Positions 7,864-16,329 of a stretch of DNA of 64,000 nucleotides are shown piece by piece. Position numbers and translations under genes: made by a program. The notes under the pieces were generated by a model. It had not been told where the DNA came from and ran no database searches. It saw nothing but the letters and a program-made list of their open reading frames with translations. Numbering within the stretch: the first letter of the stretch is position 1; each line of letters starts with the position of its first letter. The stretch is taken from the NCBI GenBank assembly GCA_963841235.1, contig CAWJBU010000001.1, positions 248,001 to 312,000 of the forward strand. Direction: 5' to 3'. The stretch is from Palsa-147 sp963841235. Its GTDB lineage: Bacteria > Acidobacteriota > Terriglobia > Acidiferrales > UBA7541.

Positions 7864-9366
7864 CTAAGGAGTGTCGGCGTCGAGATTCGTTGTGGAAGGC
7901 GCCGGCTCCTCAGCCGCTTTCCGCTCTGGAGCGGCTGGGAGCGTCGCGACGCTAATTTGCATCGCGGTGTTTTTTGGAAAGACGACGTCGTGGCCGCGCG
8001 CGATGAAGTGCACATAGACGGACATGCCGGCCCCGTAGGCTCCCATCGCCGCGCCGAAAGCGCGCGAATGAACCGTCAGTCCGAGAATAATCCCGATTAA
8101 TTTGAATCCGCCTGCGCCGCCAGCCACGCGATTCGATGTGTTGCCCGCCGGATTGCTACCGCCAGGCGCGTCGCGATCGCCGCCGAAGGAGGCAGCCGCG
8201 AGGCCGACCGAGATCGCCGTCATCGCGTAACGCGATTTCGAAGATGTAGCCTCCGCGCCGCCTTCAGAATCGAGTTTCACGTCCTGGCCCTTACCGGCCT
8301 GAATTCCTTCGAGACTCGTATCCACTTTCTGTTGCACGCCATCGGGAAGCTCCAGTTCGTGAAAGACGATTCGCAGCTTGCCGTTGCGGCTCATATAGCG
8401 CGCGGGAGCGGCTTGGACAACCGAGCCTTTCAGATGGCTGCCTTGGGGGAGAATCAAGTGATCGCTATCGAAGAGCGGCTGCGAGAGAACGGCGTCCACT
8501 TCAGCGCCGTTCGGAGTTGTAGCTGAGCTCAGCGGCGTTAGCAGGCGCGCGCGGACGAAGCTGGTTTTCTGCAAAACGCCGAGCGTCGAAGTCTTTTCAG
8601 GCGTGAGAGCTTCACTGCCGAAATCTAGCGGGTCTTCCAGCTCGGCGAAATAGACCGTGCCGGCGTCGATATATTGCGGATGAACGGGAAGCCGGGCAAT
8701 CGCGTAGCGTTCGATACGATGCATCTTTCCCGGTTGCGTTACCTGCTTCATGGCGTTGTTCCATGCTTCGCGGGCTTGCCCCTTGGCTTGCTTGGCCTTC
8801 TCGGAGGCTTCATCTTTGGCGGTTTTCTTGGAGGACTTGTCATCGGCGGTGACGAACTGGATGACCTGGCCGGAACCGGGGGTCACGTTGGTATGGAGAG
8901 AGATGCGCTTGCCGTCTGCGAGAACGAGTTCGTCGAAGGTCAGGTCCAATTTTCGCGTGGGAGAGAAATCGGTGTCGAGCGCGGCGGTGGTGCGCCGGGC
9001 TGCGGAAAGGATCTCGATTTTAGTGATATGTCCGGTCACTTCGGCGCCGACGGGAATGACCAGCTTGTCAAAGGCATAGATCGGCTCGACGACGTGTCCG
9101 TGCACCACCTGGCCCACTTTCTGGACGCGCACTTCTTTGTCGAGCGCGACTTGAATGGCCGTCCCTTTTGGCACCGTGAGCGCAATTGAGGTTCGGTTCT
9201 CAGCCGGCGCAGGTGCGGCGGGAGGACGATGAGTCAGCTTCGGCGAGGAGTCCTGCGAAGGCACTGAAGGCGGTTCAGCGACGGGAGGAGTAGGCTGCTG
9301 GGCACGCGCGAATGTCGTTAGTAGTACGAAAAAGAGTGCGGGAGCGGCAGAGCGTGAGAATGACAT
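7864..9366 (-). CDS. Large secreted protein with repeated beta-domain, unknown function
   Basis: About 500 residues from the ATG at 9366, chosen because a clean signal peptide follows (MSFSRSAAPALFFVLLTTFA, then RAQQ) and GGGAGAG precedes it. A Pro-rich linker leads to two similar segments: one with VPKGTAIQVALDKEV and VIPVGAEVTGHI, another with LPQGSHLKGSVVQA. A Gly/Ala-rich hydrophobic stretch lies near residues 380-450. The pattern loosely recalls TrbI/VirB10-type beta-barrel repeats, but no other conjugation gene is present. It follows the ABC exporter operon by about 125 bases in the same direction. Confidence 0.6.
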   Translation of the reverse strand: MSFSRSAAPALFFVLLTTFARAQQPTPPVAEPPSVPSQDSSPKLTHRPPAAPAPAENRTSIALTVPKGTAIQVALDKEVRVQKVGQVVHGHVVEPIYAFDKLVIPVGAEVTGHITKIEILSAARRTTAALDTDFSPTRKLDLTFDELVLADGKRISLHTNVTPGSGQVIQFVTADDKSSKKTAKDEASEKAKQAKGQAREAWNNAMKQVTQPGKMHRIERYAIARLPVHPQYIDAGTVYFAELEDPLDFGSEALTPEKTSTLGVLQKTSFVRARLLTPLSSATTPNGAEVDAVLSQPLFDSDHLILPQGSHLKGSVVQAAPARYMSRNGKLRIVFHELELPDGVQQKVDTSLEGIQAGKGQDVKLDSEGGAEATSSKSRYAMTAISVGLAAASFGGDRDAPGGSNPAGNTSNRVAGGAGGFKLIGIILGLTVHSRAFGAAMGAYGAGMSVYVHFIARGHDVVFPKNTAMQISVATLPAAPERKAAEEPAPSTTNLDADTP

Positions 9367-9491
9367 GCACTCTCTCCCTCGGTGCACGAACGCGAGCACC
9401 ACTCGGGAGGATGGATTCGCGGGGAGCACAATTCGTTGCCTTGCACTTCGTGCTCGACGGCCGGTCTTATCTTAGCGCTGCAATCTGCGGT

Positions 9492-10661
9492 TCACAATTC
9501 GCGCAACGATTGCGCGACGGGACGGCTCGCGGCGCGAATGGCAGGCGGGACGCCACCGACGAGACCCATCACGAGCGCGAATACCACACCGATGGCCAGG
9601 AGAACGGGCGTGATACGAAATGCAAAGGCGAGGTGAGAGAAAGTCTGCCAGTTCATGGCTCCGGTCGTGAGACCGTTCAGCGGAAGCACTGCGACGCAGC
9701 CGAGCAGCCCGCCGACGAAAGAGATCAAAAGAGCCTCGATCAGGAATGAAACGACTACGCTCGGAGCGCCGAAGCCGATGGCACGCATCGTGGCGATTTC
9801 GCGGGAGCGTTCGGCCACCGCGGAGTACATGGTGTTCAACGCGCCGAAGATGGCGCCGAACGCCATGATCGAGGCGACAACGCCGCCGAGAATGGTGATC
9901 AGAGTGGTCATACGCGTGGATTGCTTGGCGTAGTAATCGATCTCGCTGCTGACGTCCACATTCATGCGCGGATCGGCAGTGATCGAGTCCTTGAACTGCT
10001 GCAATGCCGCAGGAGAGGTGAGGTGCGCGGTCACGGACTGATATATATTTTCGGGATATTTGTAGACCTGGTCGAGAATGCGGGAGTCGCACCACACTTC
10101 CGAATCGAACGATGAACCTCCGGCGTCGAAAACACCCACCACCGTCCAGGTTCCTCCACCAAATCTAACGGTGTCGCCAAGATTTAGCCCCGTGTAAGTA
10201 CCCGGGACATTGCGGCCAACCACGAGCTCGCTGAGACCAGGCTTGAAAAAGCGCCCCTGGGCGATCTTAATCTGGTCGCGGACCAGGAGTGCGTTTGCGG
10301 AGACACCACGCACCTGGACGTTTGCATCCGTGCCGGTGGAGCGCAACGGAAAAGGAGCGATGACGACAACCTCGGGGCTGACGAGAGGTTGTGACCCGGA
10401 GCGAGCGACGCCCGGCGCGTCCTGGATGATCTTGACCTCGTCGAGCGTGACTGCGCCCATCATTTCCGACGTGGCGCCGGCGCGGATGGCGAGAGCATTG
10501 TCAGCTGTCCCTGAAGAAACCAGCGTCGCCTTAAAGCCCTTGGCCAGCGACAGCATGGCGATGAAAACGCCAACAGTGCCCGCAATTCCGAGAACGGCAA
10601 CAATGGCGGAAGGCCAACGCGCTCGAACACTTCTGAAGTTGTAGACAACGGGAATGGGCAT
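9492..10661 (-). CDS. ABC exporter permease, FtsX/MacB type (second)
   Basis: 389 residues. A membrane helix at about 18-42 is followed by a large periplasmic MacB-PCD-like domain (about 45-250), then three C-terminal helices with the FtsX phrases VAERSREIATMRAIGFGAPSV and VGGLLGCVAVLP. It lies 2 bases after the first permease stop and is the last gene of the adaptor-ATPase-permease-permease operon. The two half-permeases probably dimerise over the ATPase and work with the adaptor to extrude an unknown substrate such as a lipid, peptide or macrolide. Mechanotransmission rather than channel transport is known for MacB relatives. Confidence 0.88.
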   Translation of the reverse strand: MPIPVVYNFRSVRARWPSAIVAVLGIAGTVGVFIAMLSLAKGFKATLVSSGTADNALAIRAGATSEMMGAVTLDEVKIIQDAPGVARSGSQPLVSPEVVVIAPFPLRSTGTDANVQVRGVSANALLVRDQIKIAQGRFFKPGLSELVVGRNVPGTYTGLNLGDTVRFGGGTWTVVGVFDAGGSSFDSEVWCDSRILDQVYKYPENIYQSVTAHLTSPAALQQFKDSITADPRMNVDVSSEIDYYAKQSTRMTTLITILGGVVASIMAFGAIFGALNTMYSAVAERSREIATMRAIGFGAPSVVVSFLIEALLISFVGGLLGCVAVLPLNGLTTGAMNWQTFSHLAFAFRITPVLLAIGVVFALVMGLVGGVPPAIRAASRPVAQSLREL

Positions 10662-10663
10662 TG

Positions 10664-11815
10664 TTAGACCCTCCGCAGCGCGTCAACTACGCGCAAGCGC
10701 ATCGCGCCAAAGGCTGGAATCAAGCCGGCCAGCGCGCCGACGCCGAGCGCAAAGCCGATCCCAGCAAGCAACGTGGAATACGAAACGACCAGCACTGGAA
10801 GCAATCCGTTCAGCGCTGAGCCGAGTACCGGCACGGCCGCCGCCGCAAGGAGCAAACCAAGGCTGCCCCCGATAACGGCGATCAAAATCGATTCCGCAAG
10901 GACCATCACGAGAACCGCGCGATCGGAGAAGCCAACGGCCTTCAAAACCGCCAGTTCCCCAGTGCGTTCGCGAACCGCGATGGCCATGGTGTTGCCAGTG
11001 ACGAGCAGCAGAGTGAAGAAGACAACGCTGCCGATCGACAGAATTAGAAATTCGATGTTGCCGAATTGCTTGGCCCAGCCGGCCTGAAACGCGGATTCCG
11101 TCTCGGTCTTAGTTTCGTAGTTGGAGTTCGTGAATTGCGTGTCAATCGCTTTCGCCACTCGCTCCGCATCGTCTGGGCTATTCAGGCGAATGACATACCA
11201 TCCGACCATGCCCTTGTAATCCGCCGGCATATTTTCGTCGAAGTATTTCCACTGAAACCAGAATGCGCTCTCGTCGCCACCGGGCTTCGTGTTGAAAAAA
11301 ATGCCGTCGATATTGAATTCCCAGGAGTTGTTTCCACCGAATAGAGTGGTCTTGATGGGGATGCGATCGCCGACTTTCCAGCCGAAACGTTTGGCGGTCC
11401 TGGCGCCCACAACGGCGCCCTGGCGGTCGTTGAGAAAGGTCTTCCACTGATCGTCGGGAAGGACGATCTCTGAATAAACTTCACGTTGGTTTTCGATGTC
11501 TATGGCAATTTGCGGAAAAAAGTTTTTCTCGTCCTGGTAAACGCCGCCGAACCAATTAGCGTGCGTAATGGCCTTGATACCAGGAATGATCATCATCTTG
11601 TCGCGGTAAGCCAGCGGCAACGGTTGGATGATGGAGGTACGGTTGATGACCACGAGGCGGTCCGCGCCCGCTACCTCGACTCCGCGACTGAAGGCGCTCT
11701 TGACCACCGCTAGAAACGTGAAGAGAAAGAGCGCGGCGGCAAAGGAGCCGATGGTGAGCAGGAGGCGAATCTTCTTGCGGAACAGATTGGCGAAGAGCAG
11801 GCCACCGAATTTCAT
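10664..11815 (-). CDS. ABC exporter permease, FtsX/MacB type (first)
   Basis: 383 residues, with an N-terminal helix (about 13-40), a periplasmic domain with IQPLPLAYRDKMMIIPG and a C-terminal FtsX region (three helices, about 260-375) containing AVRERTGELAVLKAVGFSD. The ATG overlaps the ATPase stop by 4 bases, which indicates translational coupling. It is paralogous to the following permease but clearly diverged, pointing to a heterodimeric transporter of the DevC/MacB class. Confidence 0.88.
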   Translation of the reverse strand: MKFGGLLFANLFRKKIRLLLTIGSFAAALFLFTFLAVVKSAFSRGVEVAGADRLVVINRTSIIQPLPLAYRDKMMIIPGIKAITHANWFGGVYQDEKNFFPQIAIDIENQREVYSEIVLPDDQWKTFLNDRQGAVVGARTAKRFGWKVGDRIPIKTTLFGGNNSWEFNIDGIFFNTKPGGDESAFWFQWKYFDENMPADYKGMVGWYVIRLNSPDDAERVAKAIDTQFTNSNYETKTETESAFQAGWAKQFGNIEFLILSIGSVVFFTLLLVTGNTMAIAVRERTGELAVLKAVGFSDRAVLVMVLAESILIAVIGGSLGLLLAAAAVPVLGSALNGLLPVLVVSYSTLLAGIGFALGVGALAGLIPAFGAMRLRVVDALRRV

Positions 11816-12549
11816 GCTACGCCTCCTGCGACCGAATCCAGATGCGCGCCTTCGACGAGGACGCCTTTGTTGAGATGAAGCAGCGTGTGCGCGCGCTCGG
11901 CGGCGGCGGGATCGTGGGTCACCATCAGGATGGTCTTGTGATATTCGGTGGAAAGTCGCGTGAGCAGATCGAGAATTTCATCGGCGCTTTTGCGGTCGAG
12001 ATCGCCGGTAGGCTCGTCGCAGAGGAGAAACGTGGGATCGGCGACGATGGCCCGAGCGATGGCTACGCGCTGCTCCTGCCCGCCGGAGAGTTGACGAGGA
12101 TAGTGGTTCATACGATCGGCGAGACCGACGATCGAAAGCGCGGCCTCGACGTGCTGGCGCCGCTCCGACCTTGAAAGTTTGGTGAGAAGAAGAGGCAGCT
12201 CGACGTTCTGAAACGCGGTGAGCACTGGAATCAAGTTGTACATCTGAAAGATGAAACCGACGTGGCGAGCGCGCCATTCGGTGAGCTTGTGGGCGGACAT
12301 GTGCGTGATTTCGTCGCCGGCCACGGTGATGCTGCCATGCGTGGGAAGGTCGAGTCCGCCGAGAAGATTGAGCAGCGTGGTCTTGCCCGAGCCGCTCGGA
12401 CCCATGAAGGCAATAAATTCCCCTTTGTCGACGTCCAGGTTGAGGGATTGCAGGACTTGGATGGTCTCGCCCGCGCGGGAATAGTTTTTGTCCACGCCGC
12501 GAACCTGGATTAATGCGCTACCGGTTCCGTTGCCATCTACTCGCACCAT
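11812..12549 (-). CDS. ABC transporter ATP-binding protein, LolD/MacB type
   Basis: 245 residues. Walker A is GPSGSGKTT (about 50-58), the ABC signature LSGGQ at 154-158, Walker B FLLCDEP (174-180), then a D-loop TGDLD and the H-loop TH in MVTHDPAAA. Length and motif spacing match the MacB/LolD/DevA subfamily that energises FtsX-type permeases. It sits between the adaptor (11-base gap) and the first permease (4-base overlap), so it is the motor of this exporter. Confidence 0.93.
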   Translation of the reverse strand: MVRVDGNGTGSALIQVRGVDKNYSRAGETIQVLQSLNLDVDKGEFIAFMGPSGSGKTTLLNLLGGLDLPTHGSITVAGDEITHMSAHKLTEWRARHVGFIFQMYNLIPVLTAFQNVELPLLLTKLSRSERRQHVEAALSIVGLADRMNHYPRQLSGGQEQRVAIARAIVADPTFLLCDEPTGDLDRKSADEILDLLTRLSTEYHKTILMVTHDPAAAERAHTLLHLNKGVLVEGAHLDSVAGGVA

Positions 12550-12560
12550 TTCATCGGCTC

Positions 12561-13793
12561 CTATTTCTTGATTTCGACGGTCTGGCCGTCGTGGAGATCG
12601 GCCGGGCCTTTCACAACTACTGTGTCGCCGGCGACGAGCCCAGCTAAAACCTGCTGATCGGTGCCTTGCACGACGCCGAGTTTCACAGCGCGGCGCTCGA
12701 CGTGATCTTCCTTAACGAGGAAAACGGCCTTGGAGCTATTTTGGTCACGCACCGCGGTCTGCGGAACAATCACCGTGGAGGAGGCTGCGCCGGTTTTCTG
12801 CTCCGGCTCATCGCCGAGGAACGCCACTTTCACGCCCATATCCGGGAGAATGCGCGGATCGAGTTTCAAAAATGAGATGCGCACTTTCACGGTGGCCTTC
12901 TGCCGGTCGGCGGTCGGGATGACTGTGCGCACCTTCGATGGAATCTGCCAGTCAGGATAGGCGTCGAGAATCGCAGTGACAGGTTGGTCGGGCAAAACCC
13001 GCGCGATGTAGGCCTCGTTCACGTCCACTTCGATCTCGTTCGAGTTCATGTCCACGATGGTGGCGATGCCGGTGCGCGTAAATCCGCCGCCCGCGGAAAT
13101 CGGCGAGACCATTTCGCCTACCTGTGCGTCCTTCGAGACGATGATGCCGTCGAATGGCGCGCGGATGATGCAATTGTCCACGGCTTGCTGCGCTTCGGCG
13201 ATTCTCGCTACGGCGCCGATCACTTGCTGCTTGGCCAGATCGATTTTTGCCTTGAGGCTATCTGCGGCCGTGCGCGCGGCATCGAGCTGCTCCTGCGTCT
13301 GGACGCCGGAGGTCTGGAGTTCTTGCGCGCGATGAAGTTCGATCTCGGCATACTTCAACTGCACCTGAAAATCGAGGATGGAAGCTTGCGCCGTGTCGCG
13401 GTCGGCTTTGGCCGAGTCGAGTGCGCGGCGAACATCGGAATCATCGAGCGTGGCGAGCACGAATTCCTGAGGCACGTGCATGCCTTCATCGAAGAAGACG
13501 CCGGTAACGCGGCCGGTGATCTTGGAGGCGACTGTGGCGCGGCGCCGCGGCGTCACGTAGCCGCTGGCATTGAGCAGCGCCGGGCGATCGCTGCCGGCCT
13601 TCTGTGCGACAGCCACTTCCACCACGGGCTTTTGATGCGTGTAGGCGAGCCAGCCACCGCCGACTAGTACGCCCCCGCCAAGAATCGCAGCGAAAAGCCC
13701 CAGGGCTTTGCCCGTGCGACCGCCTTTGCGCTGGCCTTCGTGGATGCGCAGCGAGCCGAGATCAGGCTTTGGAGTTTGAGAACCTGCTGCCAT
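12561..13793 (-). CDS. Periplasmic adaptor (membrane fusion) protein of the ABC exporter
   Basis: About 410 residues from the ATG at 13793. A cytoplasmic basic stretch precedes one anchor helix (about 30-50). Then come a lipoyl-like half with ARRRATVASKITGRV, a coiled-coil hairpin (about 105-175, RALDSAKADRDTAQ to QVIGAVARIAEAQQ), the second lipoyl half IRAPFDGIIVSKDAQVGEMV, and a beta-barrel domain. This is the HlyD/MacA/DevB family, which bridges an inner-membrane pump to an outer-membrane channel. No TolC-like channel gene is present here, so the channel must be encoded elsewhere. Confidence 0.9.
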   Translation of the reverse strand: MAAGSQTPKPDLGSLRIHEGQRKGGRTGKALGLFAAILGGGVLVGGGWLAYTHQKPVVEVAVAQKAGSDRPALLNASGYVTPRRRATVASKITGRVTGVFFDEGMHVPQEFVLATLDDSDVRRALDSAKADRDTAQASILDFQVQLKYAEIELHRAQELQTSGVQTQEQLDAARTAADSLKAKIDLAKQQVIGAVARIAEAQQAVDNCIIRAPFDGIIVSKDAQVGEMVSPISAGGGFTRTGIATIVDMNSNEIEVDVNEAYIARVLPDQPVTAILDAYPDWQIPSKVRTVIPTADRQKATVKVRISFLKLDPRILPDMGVKVAFLGDEPEQKTGAASSTVIVPQTAVRDQNSSKAVFLVKEDHVERRAVKLGVVQGTDQQVLAGLVAGDTVVVKGPADLHDGQTVEIKK

Positions 13794-13938
13794 TAGTGCC
13801 TGCGTTCCCTCTCTATTTGATTCACCAATGGTTAGTACGCTTCGCGCCAAACGAATCTTTCGCAGCGCGCAAAATCGGCGAAGTCGTGCCGGCTCTATTG
13901 TATCGAAGGTAGGCGAGATTCGGTGGATTGCAAATCGT

Positions 13939-14013
13939 TGGTAGGGGCGGTGGGGATCGAACCCACGACCAACGGCTTAAAAGGCCGCTGCTCTACCACT
14001 GAGCTACGCCCCT
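13939..14013 (-). tRNA. tRNA-Lys (anticodon UUU), CCA encoded
   Basis: Read on the minus strand, 75 bases fold as a full cloverleaf: acceptor AGGGGCG/CGCCCCT, D-stem GCTC/GAGC, anticodon stem GCGGC/GCCGT with loop CTTTTAA (anticodon TTT), and T-stem GTGGG/CCCAC with loop TTCGATC. CCA is encoded at 13941-13939. The A1-U72 closing pair is slightly unusual. No integrase or attachment-site repeat is seen beside it. Confidence 0.95.
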
Positions 14014-14171
14014 GTGGCGTGTCCGTTTATCTTACCTGAAAATCGGCGTTGAAGACGCTTCTCCGGACCGGTGGCAGCAGTCGCGTTTAACCACACGCTG
14101 CCGGTGATTTCGCGGCGGCAGGGCAATTTGCTGCTGTTCGGGCAGAATCGTCGAGTCCGAGCCGTGTCTTT

Positions 14172-14522
14172 CTAGCGGGCGGCTGGTTTGGCGCGCGGGC
14201 GCTTGCGTTTCCATTCATAATCTTTGCGCAGCTTTTCCTTGTGCTTCTTGAGCTGGCCTTCGAGTTCCGAGAAGGCAGCGCGGACGCTTCCCGGGGCGTC
14301 GGGGGCGATGGCGCTGGCGTGCAGCGTGCCCGTGGGCAGCACGAGATTTACCGCGAAATTGAAATCGGAGCGGCGCGGGCGAAGCTCGAGGTCACCGTGC
14401 AATTGCACGAGATCAGGCGCGTAACGCTTGAGCAGCCTTTCGAGTTTCGCGACATGGCGTGCTAAGACTTCCTCGACCGCCTCCCGGACATCCGCTTGAA
14501 TGCGGCTGAACGACATTTTCAT
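14172..14522 (-). CDS. HPF/RaiA-like ribosome-associated protein
   Basis: 116 residues starting MKMSFSRIQADVREAVEEVL. The beta-alpha-beta-beta-beta-alpha layout is visible: a first helix VEEVLARHVAKLERLL, strands DLVQLHGDLEL and FNFAVNLVLPTGTLHASAIA, then a second helix VRAAFSELEGQLKKHKEKL and a basic tail (KRKRPRAKPAAR). This matches the short hibernation-promoting-factor fold, which binds the 30S A/P site in stationary phase. It lacks the long-form C-terminal dimerisation domain. It is a lone gene after the tRNA. Confidence 0.75.
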   Translation of the reverse strand: MKMSFSRIQADVREAVEEVLARHVAKLERLLKRYAPDLVQLHGDLELRPRRSDFNFAVNLVLPTGTLHASAIAPDAPGSVRAAFSELEGQLKKHKEKLRKDYEWKRKRPRAKPAAR

Positions 14523-14710
14523 CGAAGCACCTTGATGGACGGATTGAACAACCGGCTGGAAACCGAAACCGCATGAAACTCATCGCAAATTCAGCATAGC
14601 AAGGCCCCGAGTTGGATTCAACGGCGCGGTGCATTTGCGGCACTCCTCGCGCCGCGATTTGACAGGCGCTTCGGCGGCGACATAGGCTGGGCACGCGTTA
14701 CCATTGAACG

Positions 14711-15634
14711 GTGGCCCGCCAATCACAACGCGACCTGTCGGCATCGCACCGAGTGCTAGTGGGCCCGGCGGGATGGTCTTATGCCGATTGGAAAGGCATC
14801 GTCTATCCAGCGCAGCGGGAGCGCGGCTTTCGCGAGGCGGCGTATCTTTCGCAGTTCTTCGACACGATCGAGATCAATACTTCGTTCTACCAGCCTCCGA
14901 AGCCCGACATGTGTCGCTTGTGGATCGAGCACGTGGCCGCAAATCCGCGATTTCTTTTCAGCGCGAAACTGTGGCAGAAATTCACGCACGAGACCAACGC
15001 GGGCGCTGCCGATGTTGCCGCCGTGCGCGAAGGATTCGACGTGTTGGCGGAGGCCGGGCGGCTCGGCGCAGTGCTGATGCAGTTCCCTTTTTCCTTTCAC
15101 AACACGCCAGAAAATCTGGCGCGGCTCGAAGCGCTGGCAAAAGAATTCGGCGCGTATCCGCTGGTGGCGGAAGTGCGGCATGCGAGTTGGATGCAGAAAT
15201 CGTTCTTCGAATGGCTGCGCGAGAGCGGCGTGGGATTCTGCAATATCGACCAGCCCGTGATCGGCAAGTCTATGAAGCCCACCGAGCGCGCCACTTCGCG
15301 CGTCGCGTACGTGCGCTTGCACGGGCGGCGCTACGATACATGGTTCAGCGACGATCCGGCCACGCCTCCTTCAGAGCGCTACAACTACCTCTACTCTGAA
15401 GAAGAGCTCGAGCCCTGGACCGAGCGCATCCGCCATACCAGCGAGCACGCCGAGAAGACTTTCGTGATCACCAACAATCACTTCGAAGGCAAGGGCGTCG
15501 TGAACGCGTTAGAGCTGATTCATTTGTTGACCGGCGACAAGGTGGATGTCCCCGAGCCGCTCCGCCATCATTATCCCCGCCTGGAAAAAATTGCGGACGC
15601 GCCATCGAAGGAACCTACACTGTTTCCGGTGTGA
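14711..15634 (+). CDS. DUF72 (YecE-like) protein
   Basis: 307 residues from GTG. Family signatures are VGPAGWSYADWKGIVYP near the N-terminus, FDTIEINTSFYQPP, FLFSAKLWQKFTHE, VAEVRHASW, YVRLHGRRYDTW and FVITNNHFEGKGVVNALEL. DUF72 proteins adopt a TIM-barrel-like fold and their reaction is unknown. It is a single-gene unit converging on the zinc-ribbon gene, with a repeat-type terminator between them (15640-15713). Confidence 0.88.
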   Translation: MARQSQRDLSASHRVLVGPAGWSYADWKGIVYPAQRERGFREAAYLSQFFDTIEINTSFYQPPKPDMCRLWIEHVAANPRFLFSAKLWQKFTHETNAGAADVAAVREGFDVLAEAGRLGAVLMQFPFSFHNTPENLARLEALAKEFGAYPLVAEVRHASWMQKSFFEWLRESGVGFCNIDQPVIGKSMKPTERATSRVAYVRLHGRRYDTWFSDDPATPPSERYNYLYSEEELEPWTERIRHTSEHAEKTFVITNNHFEGKGVVNALELIHLLTGDKVDVPEPLRHHYPRLEKIADAPSKEPTLFPV

Positions 15635-15639
15635 GTTCG

Positions 15640-15713
15640 TAGCGCCGGCAGCTTGCCAGCGATTTTGTTGGGGAGTTCCGCCGCAGAAAAACGCCGGGTG
15701 GCAGCCGGCGCTA
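15640..15713. repeat. REP-like inverted element between convergent genes
   Basis: TAGCGCCGGC opens the element and its complement GCCGGCGCTA (15704-15713) closes it. The same outer motif bounds the element at 40643-40732. It fills the gap between the DUF72 gene and the zinc-ribbon gene, whose 3' ends face each other. Confidence 0.75.
15687..15710 (-). terminator. Intrinsic terminator inside the REP-like element
   Basis: On the minus strand the hairpin CGCCGGCT-GCC-ACCCGGCG (one mismatched pair) is followed by TTTTT. It lies 12 bases after the stop of the minus-strand zinc-ribbon gene. The stem nearly repeats that of the terminator at 40646-40669. Confidence 0.65.
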
Positions 15714-15721
15714 TGGAGTTT

Positions 15722-16186
15722 CTATTTCTTAAATAAATCTTCGAAAGCTTTGCGTGCGCCGTGTGATGTGTTGGGAGAAATGGGCGCGGAAGGAGCGGCG
15801 GGCGTGGCGTAAGCTGCAGGCGATGTATCCTTCTCAATCGTCACGCGCAAATCGAAAAACGTGCATTCATTGCGCGCGTCTTTCTTCGCGATGCGCTCGG
15901 GAATCGGCTGTGTGCATTCAAACTGCGCGGCCGTATCAAAGTGGCGGCACTGCTTGCAGGAATGCATTTCAAGCCCGCACTTGGGGCATTGGCCGTTCGG
16001 ATCGAAGCCAGGCTGCAGCACTGTGCCGCAGTTTGAACAGCGAGCACGTGAAACGCTGCCCACCATGCGGGGCGTCCGCGGGCCGAGCTGATCCTGCCTC
16101 GGACGCGGCTCGGCCGGGCGGTGTTCCTGCTTCTTCTTCGCTTCGCCGCGCTCCTGATAACCCTTCTGTTTATACTTCCGCTCCAT
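15722..16186 (-). CDS. Zinc-ribbon hypothetical protein
   Basis: About 154 residues from the ATG at 16186, which has CGGAGG 7 bases upstream. An N-terminal Lys/Arg/Glu-rich stretch (MERKYKQKGYQERGEAKKKQ) is followed by two cysteine pairs, CSNCG and CPKCG, about 18 residues apart, then CKQC and further single cysteines (ECTQP, ECTFF). This suggests one zinc ribbon plus a second Cys cluster. The C-terminus is Ala/Pro-rich. The function is not recognised. It lies just downstream of the hopanoid operon end but is a separate unit. Confidence 0.7.
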   Translation of the reverse strand: MERKYKQKGYQERGEAKKKQEHRPAEPRPRQDQLGPRTPRMVGSVSRARCSNCGTVLQPGFDPNGQCPKCGLEMHSCKQCRHFDTAAQFECTQPIPERIAKKDARNECTFFDLRVTIEKDTSPAAYATPAAPSAPISPNTSHGARKAFEDLFKK

Positions 16187-16329
16187 GGAGGGACCTCCGG
16201 GGGGAAACCCCATCATACTCCGAATCTAGACGCGCAACCGGCAAATCGCAGGTGCGGTTGAACTTGTAGCTTGAACGCCACTAACCGCGATGACCGCAGC
16301 CGAGACCGCTTGCCATCGCGTTTCCGCAA

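Noticed and set aside
13939..14013. tRNA-Lys as an integration site
   Set aside because: No integrase, direct repeat or foreign genes lie beside it.
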